Below are positions 8,775 through 17,334 of a DNA stretch of 64,000 bases, piece by piece (position 1 is the stretch's first letter; each line of letters starts with the position of its first letter). The DNA comes from Pseudomonadota bacterium (GTDB taxonomy: Bacteria > Pseudomonadota > Alphaproteobacteria > Rhizobiales > Xanthobacteraceae): the NCBI GenBank assembly GCA_023386635.1, contig JAEWJH010000134.1:11971-75970 (forward strand). Reading direction: 5' to 3'. A program made the position numbers and the translations under genes. Below the pieces are notes generated by a model. The model did no database searches. It was not told where the DNA came from and was given only the letters and a program-made list of their open reading frames with translations.

Positions 8775-9755
8775 TCACTGGGCTTTGGCTCCGGAGAGCT
8801 TGACCACCTTGGCCCACTTCTCGATGTCCTTGCGAAGATAGGCATCGAACTCCTTCGGCGACATGCTCATCGGCGCCGCACCCTGCTTCTGCCACGCTTC
8901 CTTCACCGCGGGCTTGGCGACAATGCGGCGGACCTCGGCGTTCAGCTTGTTGACCACATCGTCCGGGGTGCCTTTCGGCGCCATCAGGCCGAGCCAGATG
9001 GTTGCCTCGTAACCCGGCACGCCGCCCTCAGCCACGGTCGGCAGATCGGGCGTCAGCGCCGAGCGCTTTTCGCCCGTGGTGCCGAGCGCACGCACCTGCC
9101 CGGCCTTGACGTTGTTGAGCATGGTCGGAATCGCGTCGAACATCATCTGCACATGGCCGCCGAGCACGCTGTTGCGCGCCTCGCCGGAGGCCTTGTGCGG
9201 AACGTGGACGATGTCGGTGCCGCTCATGGCTTTGAACAGTTCGCCGGCCATGTGATACGGCGTGCCCGGCCCCGACGATGCATAATTGAGCTTGCCCGGC
9301 TCCTTCTTGGCGAGCGCGATGAACTCGGCAAGATTTTTCGCCGGCACCGACGGGTGGATCACCATGATCAGATCAGAATAGTTGATCGGCGCCACCGCCA
9401 CGAAGTCGCGCATCAGCTCGAACGGCTTGTTGGCGATCAGCGACTCGTTGGTGGTGTGGGTGTTGGACATCAACAGCAGCGTGTAACCGTCGGGCGCGGA
9501 CTTCGCGACCATGTCGGTGCCGATGATCGAGCCGGCGCCGGGGCGGTTCTCGACGATGAACGACTGCTTGAGATCGTCGGTGAGCGATTGTGCCAAGACG
9601 CGCGCATACACGTCGGCCGGCCCGCCGGCGCCGAACGGCACGATGATCTTCACCGTGCGCGCGGGATAGGTCTGCGCCTCGACGCCGGTGCTGACGCTGA
9701 TGGACGCCGTCGCGAGCGCCATGATTGCAAGTGCGCCCCGGAAAATCGTCCGCAT
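8775..9755 (-). CDS. Bug-family periplasmic solute-binding protein (TctC-like)
   Basis: Extracytoplasmic binding protein of the tripartite tricarboxylate transporter (Bug) family, 326 residues. A signal peptide MRTIFRGALAIMALATASIS ends near VEAQ-TYPAR. The family start TYPARTVKIIVPFGAGGPAD follows, then the conserved block GSIIGTDMVAKSAPDGYTLL. ATG 9755 is preceded by GGAGGAA, a clear ribosome-binding site. No TctA or TctB membrane genes are nearby, which is common because this family is expanded and usually orphaned in related genomes. Ligands are typically small carboxylates; this one cannot be predicted. Confidence 0.93.
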   Translation of the reverse strand: MRTIFRGALAIMALATASISVSTGVEAQTYPARTVKIIVPFGAGGPADVYARVLAQSLTDDLKQSFIVENRPGAGSIIGTDMVAKSAPDGYTLLLMSNTHTTNESLIANKPFELMRDFVAVAPINYSDLIMVIHPSVPAKNLAEFIALAKKEPGKLNYASSGPGTPYHMAGELFKAMSGTDIVHVPHKASGEARNSVLGGHVQMMFDAIPTMLNNVKAGQVRALGTTGEKRSALTPDLPTVAEGGVPGYEATIWLGLMAPKGTPDDVVNKLNAEVRRIVAKPAVKEAWQKQGAAPMSMSPKEFDAYLRKDIEKWAKVVKLSGAKAQ

Positions 9756-9884
9756 GCAAGTTCCTCCGCCTCTTTGTGTTTTGCTGGCGCCTGTCGGCGC
9801 CGGGATTTTTCCCGCGCTATTTATCCCCCGGACCGGCGCGCGCGACAATCGGCCCCCGCCGGATTTGTCGCGATTGTGGACGCC

Positions 9885-9923
9885 AAAAAAACGGCCCACC
9901 GGGACTATCCTCCAGGTGGGCCG
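9885..9923 (-). terminator. Rho-independent terminator
   Basis: On the minus strand a 9-bp perfect stem (arms 9892-9900 and 9915-9923, 14-base loop) is followed by seven thymines (9885-9891). It lies 28 bases after the stop of the Lys/Ala-rich protein gene and ends that transcript before the Bug-family gene. Confidence 0.85.
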
Positions 9924-9950
9924 GCATATTCCGATGGACAGCAACGATCG

Positions 9951-10574
9951 TCAGACGACGTCGAGCTGGCTTTCCTTGGCGACGCGCTCGAACGCCTCGC
10001 CGTTGCTCTTGATGCGGTATTGCTGCTCGTCGCCTTCCGACGGCAGCAGCTTCACCACCGTGAAGTTGCCGGGGGCCGGCGCACGGCCAAAGGTCGGCGC
10101 GCTGTAGTAGACGACCTGGCCGACCTGGAATTTATGGGTGACGGGCTCGGCCGGTGGCACGACGGTCGGGCTGGGAACCCGCACCTGCCGCGCATTGGCT
10201 GCCGCGATCAGCGCGAGCTTCGCGGTCTTCATCGCCTCGGCAATGGACTGCACGCTGCGCTGCGTGGCCTTGGAGGCCGGCTTCACGTCCGGTTTCGCGA
10301 CCGCCGCGGCCTTCAGGGCGGATTTGGGCGTCGGCTTAGACGTCGATTTCGCAACCGGCTTCGGTGCCGTCTTTGCGACGGTCGACTTCGCCGCTGCCGT
10401 CTTGGTGGATTTGCCCTGGGAAATGCGGGCAGCGCTGGCTGCCTTGGATTTCGACGCCTCGCGTGCCTGGGCCGTCGCCGAACGGCGGGCCGATTTGGCT
10501 TTTACGGCCTTTTTGGCGGTGACGCGGGACGACTTACCGGACGCACGAGACTTTTTCACTGAACTCTTGTTCAT
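9951..10574 (-). CDS. Lys/Ala-rich protein with conserved C-terminal domain
   Basis: Protein of 207 residues in two parts. Residues 1 to about 110 are low-complexity Lys/Ala/Ser/Thr, similar to bacterial histone-H1-like proteins (for example KSSRVTAKKAVKAKSARRSA). The last 65 residues are an ordered block beginning HKFQVGQVVYYS and ending ERVAKESQLDVV, which I recognise as a short conserved rhizobial protein of unknown role. The basic N-terminus suggests nucleic-acid binding (inference). The gene has a strong terminator and an AT-rich upstream region (10575-10660), so it is probably a single-gene transcript. Confidence 0.75.
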   Translation of the reverse strand: MNKSSVKKSRASGKSSRVTAKKAVKAKSARRSATAQAREASKSKAASAARISQGKSTKTAAAKSTVAKTAPKPVAKSTSKPTPKSALKAAAVAKPDVKPASKATQRSVQSIAEAMKTAKLALIAAANARQVRVPSPTVVPPAEPVTHKFQVGQVVYYSAPTFGRAPAPGNFTVVKLLPSEGDEQQYRIKSNGEAFERVAKESQLDVV

Positions 10575-10771
10575 GAAATGCACTATAGCACCGAAAATGT
10601 GCTTGTGGGAAAATTTGTTAAAAGAAAATTGTATAAAAATCATGGACTTATCCGAAAGAAGGCGGCAACCTGATGTATTCTCTAGCCCCCTTCGGAACCC
10701 CCGCTCCAACCCCGCGTTGGCTGCGAGCACCGCCACCGTACCTGCCGGCAGGTGGCAACGGGAGGCACATC
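10575..10771. promoter_or_regulatory. AT-rich intergenic promoter region
   Basis: A 197-base gap between divergent genes. Bases 10575-10660 are strikingly AT-rich, with A- and T-tracts such as AAAATTTG and TTAAAAGAAAATTG, unlike the rest of the window. It probably holds the promoter of the Lys/Ala-rich protein gene; no clear -35/-10 pair could be fixed. The part next to the plus-strand gene contains its ribosome-binding site GGGAGG. Confidence 0.4.
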
Positions 10772-10972
10772 ATGCGCGCTTTGCTCGGAATAATCCTCGG
10801 TGCAGCCCTCACCATGGGCGGCGCCTATATTTACGATTCCACCAATGCGATGCGGGCGGCCACCGACGGCATCACGGCAGAACGTCCCCTGGTGAACTGG
10901 GACGTCGTGAGCGCCAAATGGGACAGCGTCACCGCTCGCGCGCGCGCGGAGTGGAGCAAGCTCGCAAGCTGA
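10772..10972 (+). CDS. Small membrane-anchored hypothetical protein
   Basis: A 66-residue protein starting MRALLGIILGAALTMGGAYI, one hydrophobic helix, followed by a short hydrophilic region ending ARAEWSKLAS. ATG 10772 is preceded by GGGAGG at a good distance; the frame opens farther upstream, but that part is not protein-like. Small single-span proteins of this type occur in related genomes. No function can be given. A hairpin repeat (10980-11006) follows the stop by seven bases. Confidence 0.7.
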   Translation: MRALLGIILGAALTMGGAYIYDSTNAMRAATDGITAERPLVNWDVVSAKWDSVTARARAEWSKLAS

Positions 10973-10979
10973 CCCCGCT

Positions 10980-11006
10980 GAGCACGATCCCAAAAAGATC
11001 ATGCTC
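10980..11006. repeat. Palindromic intergenic repeat
   Basis: Inverted repeat GAGCACGATC/GATCATGCTC with one mismatch and a 7-base CCAAAAA loop. It resembles a short palindromic element often scattered in Rhizobiales genomes, based on GAGCATGATC. It lies just after the 66-residue protein gene and could act as its transcription terminator. Confidence 0.6.
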
Positions 11007-11083
11007 CATAAAAAACCGCGGGGATGATGCGGGAACCCGTTGAAGGTCCGATCGTTGATGATCCGAACCGAACGGAGGCAACA

Positions 11084-11167
11084 ATGGGCTTTGGACGTGG
11101 ACTTTTATTGTGGCTGATCGGCATTCCGCTGCCGATCATCATTCTTCTCGCCCTGTTCTGGCGTTGA
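11084..11167 (+). CDS. 27-residue conserved membrane microprotein
   Basis: Very short ORF: starts MGFGRGLLLWLIGIPLPI, continues with an Ile/Leu-rich run and ends LFWR. It is essentially a single transmembrane helix with a short glycine/arginine head. The ATG at 11084 is preceded by CGGAGGC at ideal spacing, and the stop is a TGA at 11165. The composition and ribosome-binding site argue for real translation, and I recall near-identical short proteins in other rhizobial genomes. Function unknown. Confidence 0.75.
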   Translation: MGFGRGLLLWLIGIPLPIIILLALFWR

Positions 11168-11228
11168 GGCGAGGCCAGATATTCTGAAAAGTATTCTGAC
11201 GTAAGTAAGGTTGCGTATTGCAGGGACG

Positions 11229-11260
11229 CGGCCTGGCGGGGATTTCTCCCTGCCGGGCCG
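11229..11260. terminator. GC-rich hairpin between convergent genes
   Basis: A 14-bp stem with two mismatched or wobble pairs (arms 11229-11242 and 11247-11260) and a TTTC loop, followed on the plus strand by TTATCC. It lies between the 27-residue gene and the 3' end of mccB, and probably ends transcription from both sides. Confidence 0.55.
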
Positions 11261-11284
11261 TTATCCTGTTGATGGCGCGGTCGA

Positions 11285-12892
11285 TTACATGCGGAACACG
11301 CCGAAGGTCGTCGGCGGCACCGGCGCGTTGAGCGCGGCCGCGAAGGCCAGGCCGAGCACGCGTCGCGTTTCCGACGGCGCGATGATGCCGTCATCCCAGA
11401 GCCGCGCAGTGGCGTGATAGGGGTGGCCCTCCTCCTCGTAGCGCGCACGGATCGGCTGCTTGAACTGCTCTTCCTCTTCCGCCGGCCACTGGCCGCCCGA
11501 GGCCTCGATATTGTCTCGGCGCACGGTGGCCAGCACGGATGCGGCCTGCTCGCCGCCCATCACCGAGATGCGCGCATTCGGCCACAGGAACAGGAAACGC
11601 GGATCATAAGCGCGGCCGCACATGCCATAATTTCCCGCGCCATAGGAGCCGCCGACGATCACCGTGATCTTCGGCACCTGCGCACAAGCGACCGCGGTGA
11701 CCAGCTTGGCCCCGTCCTTGGCGATGCCGCCCGCTTCGTATTCACGGCCGACCATGAAGCCGACGATGTGCTGCAGAAACAGCAGCGGAATGCGACGCTG
11801 ACAGCATAGTTCGATGAAATGCGCGCCCTTCACCGCGCTTTCCGAGAACAGGATGCCGTTGTTGCCGAGGATGCCGACCGGCATGCCGTGGATACGGGCG
11901 AAGCCCGTCACCAGCGTCGTGCCATAGAGCTGCTTGAACTCGTCGAACTCGGACCCGTCGACCAGCCGCGCGATCACCTCGCGAATGTCGTATTGCTTCT
12001 TGAGATCGACGGGCACGACGCCGTCGAGTTCGTCGGTCGCGTATTTCGGCTCGACCGGATCGGCGATCACGATGTCATTGCGCCGCACGGTGTTGAGATT
12101 GGCGACGATCCGCCGCGCGATCGACAGCGCGTGATGATCGTTCTGCGCATAATGGTCGGCGACGCCCGACTTGCGCGTATGTACGTCCGCGCCGCCGAGG
12201 TCTTCCGCCGAGACCACCTCCCCGGTCGCCGCCTTCACCAGCGGCGGACCACCGAGGAAGATGGTGCCCTGATTGCGCACGATGATGGTCTCGTCCGACA
12301 TCGCCGGCACATAGGCGCCGCCCGCCGTGCACGACCCCATCACCACCGCAATCTGCGGGATGCCCAGCGCCGACATGGTGGCCTGATTGTAGAAGATGCG
12401 GCCGAAATGCTCGCGATCCGGAAACACGTCGGTCTGATGCGGCAGGTTGGCGCCGCCGGAATCGACCAGATAGAGGCACGGCAGCCGGTTCTCGCGCGCG
12501 ATCTCCTGCGCGCGCAGATGCTTCTTCACCGTCATCGGGTAGTAAGTGCCGCCCTTGATGGTGGAATCGTTGCACACGATCATGCATTCGCGGCCAGACA
12601 CCCGGCCGATGCCGGTGATCACGCCGGCGGCGTGGATCTTGTCCTCGTACAAACCGTAGGCCGCGAGCGGCGACAGTTCGAGGAACGGCGAACCGGGATC
12701 GATCAGCGCCATCACCCGATCGCGCGGCAGGAGCTTGCCGCGCGCCACGTGACGCTCGCGCGCCTTGGCCGAGCCGCCGAGCGCGGCCTCCGCCCGCTTC
12801 TCGCGCAGATCGCCGATCAGCGCCTGCATCGCCGCCGCGTTGGCGCTGAAGTCGGGGCTGGCGGTATCGACGCTGGAGGTAAGGACGGGCAA
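11285..12892 (-). CDS. mccB: Methylcrotonyl-CoA carboxylase carboxyltransferase subunit
   Basis: Carboxyltransferase subunit of 3-methylcrotonyl-CoA carboxylase, 535 residues, the usual family length. It transfers CO2 from biotin on MccA to 3-methylcrotonyl-CoA. Visible motifs are [10 protein letters not shown] and [17 protein letters not shown] (acyl-CoA site), and [20 protein letters not shown] with GGEQAASVL (biotin site). The frame extends to 12946, but homology begins at [15 protein letters not shown] 12892 is preceded by CAGGAGCGAACC, so TTG was chosen as the start. It is 60 bases downstream of the GST gene. Confidence 0.93.
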   Translation of the reverse strand: MPVLTSSVDTASPDFSANAAAMQALIGDLREKRAEAALGGSAKARERHVARGKLLPRDRVMALIDPGSPFLELSPLAAYGLYEDKIHAAGVITGIGRVSGRECMIVCNDSTIKGGTYYPMTVKKHLRAQEIARENRLPCLYLVDSGGANLPHQTDVFPDREHFGRIFYNQATMSALGIPQIAVVMGSCTAGGAYVPAMSDETIIVRNQGTIFLGGPPLVKAATGEVVSAEDLGGADVHTRKSGVADHYAQNDHHALSIARRIVANLNTVRRNDIVIADPVEPKYATDELDGVVPVDLKKQYDIREVIARLVDGSEFDEFKQLYGTTLVTGFARIHGMPVGILGNNGILFSESAVKGAHFIELCCQRRIPLLFLQHIVGFMVGREYEAGGIAKDGAKLVTAVACAQVPKITVIVGGSYGAGNYGMCGRAYDPRFLFLWPNARISVMGGEQAASVLATVRRDNIEASGGQWPAEEEEQFKQPIRARYEEEGHPYHATARLWDDGIIAPSETRRVLGLAFAAALNAPVPPTTFGVFRM

Positions 12893-12953
12893 GGTTCGCT
12901 CCTGATGAATCCCAATCACTAGAACAGCGCTACGCTCTGCGGACAAGAGTCCG

Positions 12954-13625
12954 TCAGGCCGACATCCGCTCCATCACCGGCCAGTCCGGCTCGTTGTTCG
13001 GCATCACCCAGGTTTCCTTGAGGGCTGCCGAGCGCCACGCCGTCCAGGCGGGCGTCGCCATCACCGCCTGCATGTAGGTTTCGGCGGACGGCGACACCGC
13101 GACGCCGTAGTTGAAGAAACGCGCCACCACCGGCGCGTACATGGCATCGGCCGCGCCGAAGTGCGCGCCGAACAGAAACGGACCGCCGAAACGGCGCAGG
13201 CAGTCCGACCAGATGGCGTCGATCCGGCGGACATTGGCCATGGCGTCATCGGGGATCGGCCGCGGCTTCGGCGGGAGCCAGAAATTCATCGGACATGCAC
13301 GACGCAACGGCAGGAAGCCGGCATGCATCTCGTTGGCGACGGATCGCGCGAGGGCGCGCGCCGCGCGATCGTCCGGCCACAGACCAGCTTTCGGATTCAG
13401 TTCCGCGAGATAATCGATGATTGCCAGCGATTCCCAGACATGCGTGTCGCCATCGATCAGCACCGGTACCTTGCCGGCCGGCGAATGCTGCAGGATCGCC
13501 TCGGCGCTGCCCGGCTCATAGAGCGGGATGATGATTTCCTCGAACGGGATTCCGGCCATGGTCATGGCGATCCACGGCCGCAGCGACCACGACGAATAGT
13601 TCTTGTTGCCGATGACGAGTTTCAT
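12954..13625 (-). CDS. Glutathione S-transferase family protein
   Basis: Cytosolic GST-fold protein of 223 residues. The N-terminal thioredoxin-like domain has [18 protein letters not shown], with the likely active Ser/Tyr in this loop. The glutathione gamma-glutamyl contact region reads [19 protein letters not shown], near residues 51-69. The C-terminal helical domain follows. Substrate unknown. It lies between the rhodanese gene (15 bases upstream) and mccB on the same strand, so these three may be cotranscribed. Confidence 0.9.
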   Translation of the reverse strand: MKLVIGNKNYSSWSLRPWIAMTMAGIPFEEIIIPLYEPGSAEAILQHSPAGKVPVLIDGDTHVWESLAIIDYLAELNPKAGLWPDDRAARALARSVANEMHAGFLPLRRACPMNFWLPPKPRPIPDDAMANVRRIDAIWSDCLRRFGGPFLFGAHFGAADAMYAPVVARFFNYGVAVSPSAETYMQAVMATPAWTAWRSAALKETWVMPNNEPDWPVMERMSA

Positions 13626-13639
13626 GTTTGAATTTGTGA

Positions 13640-14047
13640 TCAGCCTTTCGCCGGCACATCTTCCACCGGGCCGCCGGCTTTCTTCCAGGCGCCGAAGCCG
13701 CCACGGATGTGCGCCACCGGCGCGAGGCCCATGCGGTGCGCCGTCTGCGTCGCCAGGGCCGAGCGCAGGCCGCCGGCGCAGAAGAACACATATTTCTTAT
13801 CCTGCGCGAACAACGGCTTGTGATACGGGCTCGCGGGATCGATCCAGAATTCCAACATGCCGCGCGGGCAATGATGCGCGCCGGGCACCCGCCCGTCCCG
13901 CTGCAACTCGCGCGGATCGCGGATGTCGATCAGCACCACGTCGTCGCGGCCGTGCAGCTTGATCGCATCCTCGATGGCGATGGTTTCGATCTCGCGCTCG
14001 GCGGCGTCGACCAGCGACCTGTATCCGGTGGTGATGGTCTGGGTCAT
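13640..14047 (-). CDS. Rhodanese-like domain protein
   Basis: Single rhodanese domain, 135 residues. The catalytic loop FFCAGGLRSALAT places the active cysteine at residue 90, and DIRDPRELQRDGRVPGA (41-57) is the conserved CH2A-type region. It is likely a sulfurtransferase or persulfide carrier in the cytoplasm; no signal peptide is present. ATG 14047 was chosen over an upstream ATG at 14122 because the domain begins just after it. Confidence 0.88.
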   Translation of the reverse strand: MTQTITTGYRSLVDAAEREIETIAIEDAIKLHGRDDVVLIDIRDPRELQRDGRVPGAHHCPRGMLEFWIDPASPYHKPLFAQDKKYVFFCAGGLRSALATQTAHRMGLAPVAHIRGGFGAWKKAGGPVEDVPAKG

Positions 14048-14210
14048 GTCCTGAACCTTGCGTTGTCTGTTCGCGGCACAGTGGCAGAGCCGCGCCTGGC
14101 TCTCAAGTCCATGAGTCTGCACAAAAAGTCAGCCGGAAGTCCGGCAAAACTCCGGCATTGCCGATCGCCACACGGCGGTGGCACCATGGCGAACCGCACC
14201 GGATTCCGTC

Positions 14211-14924
14211 ATGCTCGACACATCCCTTCCCGATCTCGTAGCGCTCGCCTATTTCCTCGGCGCCTGGCTCGCCTATTCGATCGTGGTCGAGCGCACCGCG
14301 CATGGCGCGGAGAGCCTGAATTCGCTGATGCATGCGTACCGCGACCGCTGGATGCTGGAAATGCTCGGCCGCAACATGCGCATGGTCGACGGCCAGGTGA
14401 CAGCCTCGCTGCAGAACGGCGCCGCGTTCTTCGCCTCGACCTCGCTGATCGCGGTCGGCGGCACGCTGACGCTGCTGCGTTCCGCCGAGGAGATCCTCAC
14501 GGTGGTGTCGGTGCTGCCGTTTTCCAGTCCGCCGACCCGAGTCTTGTGGGAAGCAAAGATGATGGGGCTCGCTATCATCTTCGTCTATGCGTTCTTCAAG
14601 TTCGGCTGGTCGTACCGGCTTTATAACTATGTGGCGATCCTGATCGGCGCCGCGCCACCGGTCGAGGAGAAGGATACGCCGGCCGCCCGTGCGCTGGCGC
14701 ATCGCACCGCCCATATCTGCGCCGACGCCGGCCGCCACTTCAACCGCGGTCAGCGCGCGTTCTTCTTTGCGCTCGGCTATCTCGGCTGGTTCCTGGGGCC
14801 GATACCGCTGGCGATCACCACCACGGCCATCGTCATCGTGATGTATCGGCGTCAGTTCTATTCGGAATCGCGGCGCGCGTTCGACACCGATCCCGATACC
14901 GGCACGCCGCCGCCGGCGGTCTAG
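14211..14924 (+). CDS. DUF599 family membrane protein
   Basis: Integral membrane protein of 237 residues, matching the DUF599 family: LVALAYFLGAWLAYSIVVER at the start, RDRWMLEMLGRNMRMVDGQV, then membrane helices with FVYAFFKFGWSYRLYNY. The role of the family is unknown. The frame begins with a GTG at 14178, but ATG 14211 directly precedes the conserved region. The C-terminus is a short polar tail. Confidence 0.85.
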   Translation: MLDTSLPDLVALAYFLGAWLAYSIVVERTAHGAESLNSLMHAYRDRWMLEMLGRNMRMVDGQVTASLQNGAAFFASTSLIAVGGTLTLLRSAEEILTVVSVLPFSSPPTRVLWEAKMMGLAIIFVYAFFKFGWSYRLYNYVAILIGAAPPVEEKDTPAARALAHRTAHICADAGRHFNRGQRAFFFALGYLGWFLGPIPLAITTTAIVIVMYRRQFYSESRRAFDTDPDTGTPPPAV

Positions 14925-14947
14925 GCGTCGATCACCTTAGACCGACG

Positions 14948-15136
14948 TCACGCCATGCCCATCAGCACGGCGATGCCGGCGACGATCACCACCGCGGCCA
15001 GGGTAACAACGATGGTCAGGATAGTTTCGCTGCGCGGCGCGCCGAACGGATCGCGGCGATCGCGCGCCTCGGCTGCATAGCGGGCAAGCAAAGCGGAGCG
15101 CCGGGCGGCGCTGTCGACGGAATGGTCGATGGACAT
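14948..15136 (-). CDS. Small single-span membrane protein
   Basis: A 62-residue protein. A charged N-terminal half (MSIDHSVDSAARRSALLARY) is followed by one C-terminal hydrophobic helix (ETILTIVVTLAAVVIVAGIA). GGGG lies about nine bases before the ATG. It is a plausible tail-anchored microprotein between convergent DUF599 and upstream ydcF-type genes. Not recognised. Confidence 0.55.
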   Translation of the reverse strand: MSIDHSVDSAARRSALLARYAAEARDRRDPFGAPRSETILTIVVTLAAVVIVAGIAVLMGMA

Positions 15137-15255
15137 AATCGATTCCCCGGAAGCGAATGGGCGTTGATGGCAACGGTGCCGTGGACGCGAACGCGACCCG
15201 CAACACGAATCGTTCGAGCCATTCTAGATCGTGACCGGAAAGTTCCAATAATGCC

Positions 15256-16044
15256 TTAAGGCGCCGGAAAGAGTGCGTCCATGCGGCCGGTGAGCCGATA
15301 GGCGATCAGGCCGAGCCACTCATGCGCGGCATCGTCGAGCCGCGCCAGTTCGGCGCCGAGCGACCGCAGCGGCCAGCGCGACAGCCACGGCTCGCGCGGT
15401 CCCGCGGGCACGGCGATGACCGGGACGCCTGCCCGGCGGAAGCAACCCATCGCCCGGGGCATATGCGCGGGCGACGTCACCAGCAGCCAGCGCTCGCCGG
15501 GCTTCGCGTGGATCAGCGCCTGGGTGAAAACGGCGTTCTCGACCGTGTTGCGGGATTCACGTTCCAGCGTCACGCGCTCTGCCGAAACGCCGAGCTGGAT
15601 CAGCATGGCGCGCGCGACATCGGCCTCGCGGCCCGCCCCCGGCGCGAGATTGCCGTTGCCGCCGCTATAGACGACGCGCGCGGCCGGATAGGCTTCCGCC
15701 AATCGCCGCGCCGTGATCAGCCGCTGGAACGCGGCGCCGATCACCGGTTCGCCGAGCGCCGCCGTGGCGTCGGGATCGATGCCGCCGCCGAGCACGATGA
15801 TCCCGTCCGGCGCGGGGCCGGACATGTCATAGGCGGGAAACCGCTGCTCGAGGCTCGTGGTCAACAGGATGCCGAGCGGCGTGATGCCGAACAGCAGCAG
15901 GAGCACAACGGATGCGGTCAGCAGCCGCCCGCCAAGCGTGCGATAGCGGGTCAGCAGCAGCGTCAGGCCGGCCACGCTGATGATCAAGACGATGTTCGAC
16001 GGCAGAGCCAGGAACGCCGCGGTCTTGGAGAGGACGAAGAACAT
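15256..16044 (-). CDS. YdcF/ElyC-like DUF218 membrane protein
   Basis: Protein of 262 residues with two N-terminal membrane helices and a DUF218 domain facing the periplasm or cytoplasm. Motifs are DGIIVLGGGIDPD, ARVVYSGGNG and WLLVTSPAHMPRAMGCFRRAG. ElyC and SanA relatives affect envelope integrity and peptidoglycan or lipid-carrier metabolism; the exact activity is uncertain. It is the last gene of a minus-strand run: aldo/keto reductase, queC, VUT transporter, RraA-like, this gene. Confidence 0.85.
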   Translation of the reverse strand: MFFVLSKTAAFLALPSNIVLIISVAGLTLLLTRYRTLGGRLLTASVVLLLLFGITPLGILLTTSLEQRFPAYDMSGPAPDGIIVLGGGIDPDATAALGEPVIGAAFQRLITARRLAEAYPAARVVYSGGNGNLAPGAGREADVARAMLIQLGVSAERVTLERESRNTVENAVFTQALIHAKPGERWLLVTSPAHMPRAMGCFRRAGVPVIAVPAGPREPWLSRWPLRSLGAELARLDDAAHEWLGLIAYRLTGRMDALFPAP

Positions 16045-16065
16045 CGCGTGTCCCGTGCCCGCCTC

Positions 16066-16761
16066 TCAGCGCTGCTTCTTCCAGGCTTCGTAACGCTGCT
16101 TGTTCTCTTCGTTGGGCGGATAGAGACCGGGGAGCTTGGCGCCCTTCTCCACCTCCTGCACCAGCCAGGTTTCGAGCAGTTCGTGCTCCTCGCCCTCGGC
16201 CGCGCAGAATTCGACCAGATCTTTCGGAATGACGACGACGCCGTCGTCATCGGCGACGATCACGTCGCCCGGGAAGATCGCGCAGCCGCCGCAGGCCACC
16301 GGCTCGTTCCAGCCCACGAAGGTGAGCTGGTTCACGGACGCGGGCGCCGCCACGCCGGCGCACCAGATCGGCATGCCGGTGTTGAGGATGCCTTGCTTGT
16401 CGCGCATCACGCCATCGGTGACGAGACCGGTGACGCCGCGCTTGACCATGCGCATGCACAGGATGTCGCCGAAGATGCCGGCGCCGGTGACGCCCATGGC
16501 GTCGGCAACGACGAAGCAGCCGGGCGGCATGTCCTCGATTGCCGCGCGGGTCGAGATCGGGTTCGACCAGCTCGCCGGGGTCGCGAGGTCCTCGCGCACC
16601 GGAATGAAGCGCAGCGTGAACGCCGGGCCGACCAGCCGCTTGCCGGAGAACCCGAACGGCATCGCCCCGGCGATCCAGGAGCGGCGGATGCCCTTCTTCA
16701 GCAGCATCGTGGTGATGGTGCCGGTGGTGACGGTCTCGAGTTTCTTGAGCGCGTCCTGCAT
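16066..16761 (-). CDS. RraA-family protein (HMG aldolase/ribonuclease-activity-regulator fold)
   Basis: RraA/dimethylmenaquinone-methyltransferase-like protein, 231 residues. The family mixes 4-hydroxy-4-methyl-2-oxoglutarate aldolases with RNase E inhibitors. Visible motifs are GPAFTLRFIP, the metal/substrate loop GDILCMRMVKRGVTGLVTDG (about 115-134) with R after DGVM, and GDVIVADDDGVVVIP. The presence of the G-x(20)-R-D-like motif makes aldolase chemistry possible. GAGGAC precedes the ATG. It sits 12 bases after the VUT transporter gene, in the queC operon. Confidence 0.82.
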   Translation of the reverse strand: MQDALKKLETVTTGTITTMLLKKGIRRSWIAGAMPFGFSGKRLVGPAFTLRFIPVREDLATPASWSNPISTRAAIEDMPPGCFVVADAMGVTGAGIFGDILCMRMVKRGVTGLVTDGVMRDKQGILNTGMPIWCAGVAAPASVNQLTFVGWNEPVACGGCAIFPGDVIVADDDGVVVIPKDLVEFCAAEGEEHELLETWLVQEVEKGAKLPGLYPPNEENKQRYEAWKKQR

Positions 16762-16773
16762 GAAACGTCCTCG

Positions 16774-17331
16774 TTATGCCGGTTTCAGACCGAGCCGTTC
16801 GTCGCGCCGGCGCAGCCACGCGACCAGCGGGATCGACAGCAGCACCATCCAGAGCTTGCCGATCACCTGCCCCTCCAGAAACGCCAGCGATCCGAAGGCC
16901 AGCCACAGGAAGATGATGGAGTCGACCACCAGTCCGGCCACGCTCGACAGCACGACCGCCAGCACCAGCCGGCGCCGCGCCAGCGGCGTATAGATCGCGA
17001 GATCGGCGGCCTCTGATAAAAGGAACGCGGCGGCCGAAGCCAGAACCAGCGACGGCGGCGCGACCGCCACGGAAATCCCGGCGCCGGCGACCACCGCAGC
17101 GATGCCGAACTCGATGCCGAGGCGGCGCTGCACCAGGTCGCGCAGGACCAGCGCGATGCCGACCATCAGCACGCCCGAAGGCGCCTTGATTCCCGGCGCC
17201 ACCGGCACCAGGCAGGTACCGTCAGCGTCACAAAACGTGCCGACATTGCCGATCATCCAGTTGGCCAGCGGAATGGTCAGGATGAACGCCGCCAGAAAGA
17301 AATACCCCTCGATGCTGCGCCGGGACGTCAT
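16774..17331 (-). CDS. VUT-family transporter, probable queuosine precursor transporter
   Basis: Membrane protein of 185 residues with five to six helices. It has ALVLRDLVQRRLG and the AAAFLLSEAADLAIYTPL segment seen in the YhhQ/VUT family, which in characterised members imports queuosine precursors. It begins three bases after the queC stop, so the two are almost certainly cotranscribed and the substrate guess (preQ0, preQ1 or queuine) follows from that context. An N-terminal cysteine pair (CDADGTC) lies in an external loop. Confidence 0.8.
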   Translation of the reverse strand: MTSRRSIEGYFFLAAFILTIPLANWMIGNVGTFCDADGTCLVPVAPGIKAPSGVLMVGIALVLRDLVQRRLGIEFGIAAVVAGAGISVAVAPPSLVLASAAAFLLSEAADLAIYTPLARRRLVLAVVLSSVAGLVVDSIIFLWLAFGSLAFLEGQVIGKLWMVLLSIPLVAWLRRRDERLGLKPA

Positions 17332-17334
17332 GGC

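Noticed and set aside
6401..8803. An 800-codon plus-strand open frame over mccA
   Set aside because: No recognisable motif, Arg/His-rich throughout. The opposite strand has complete biotin carboxylase and biotinyl domains.
15322..17016. A 564-codon plus-strand frame over the YdcF and RraA genes
   Set aside because: It spans two well-supported minus-strand genes and their gap and has no homology features.
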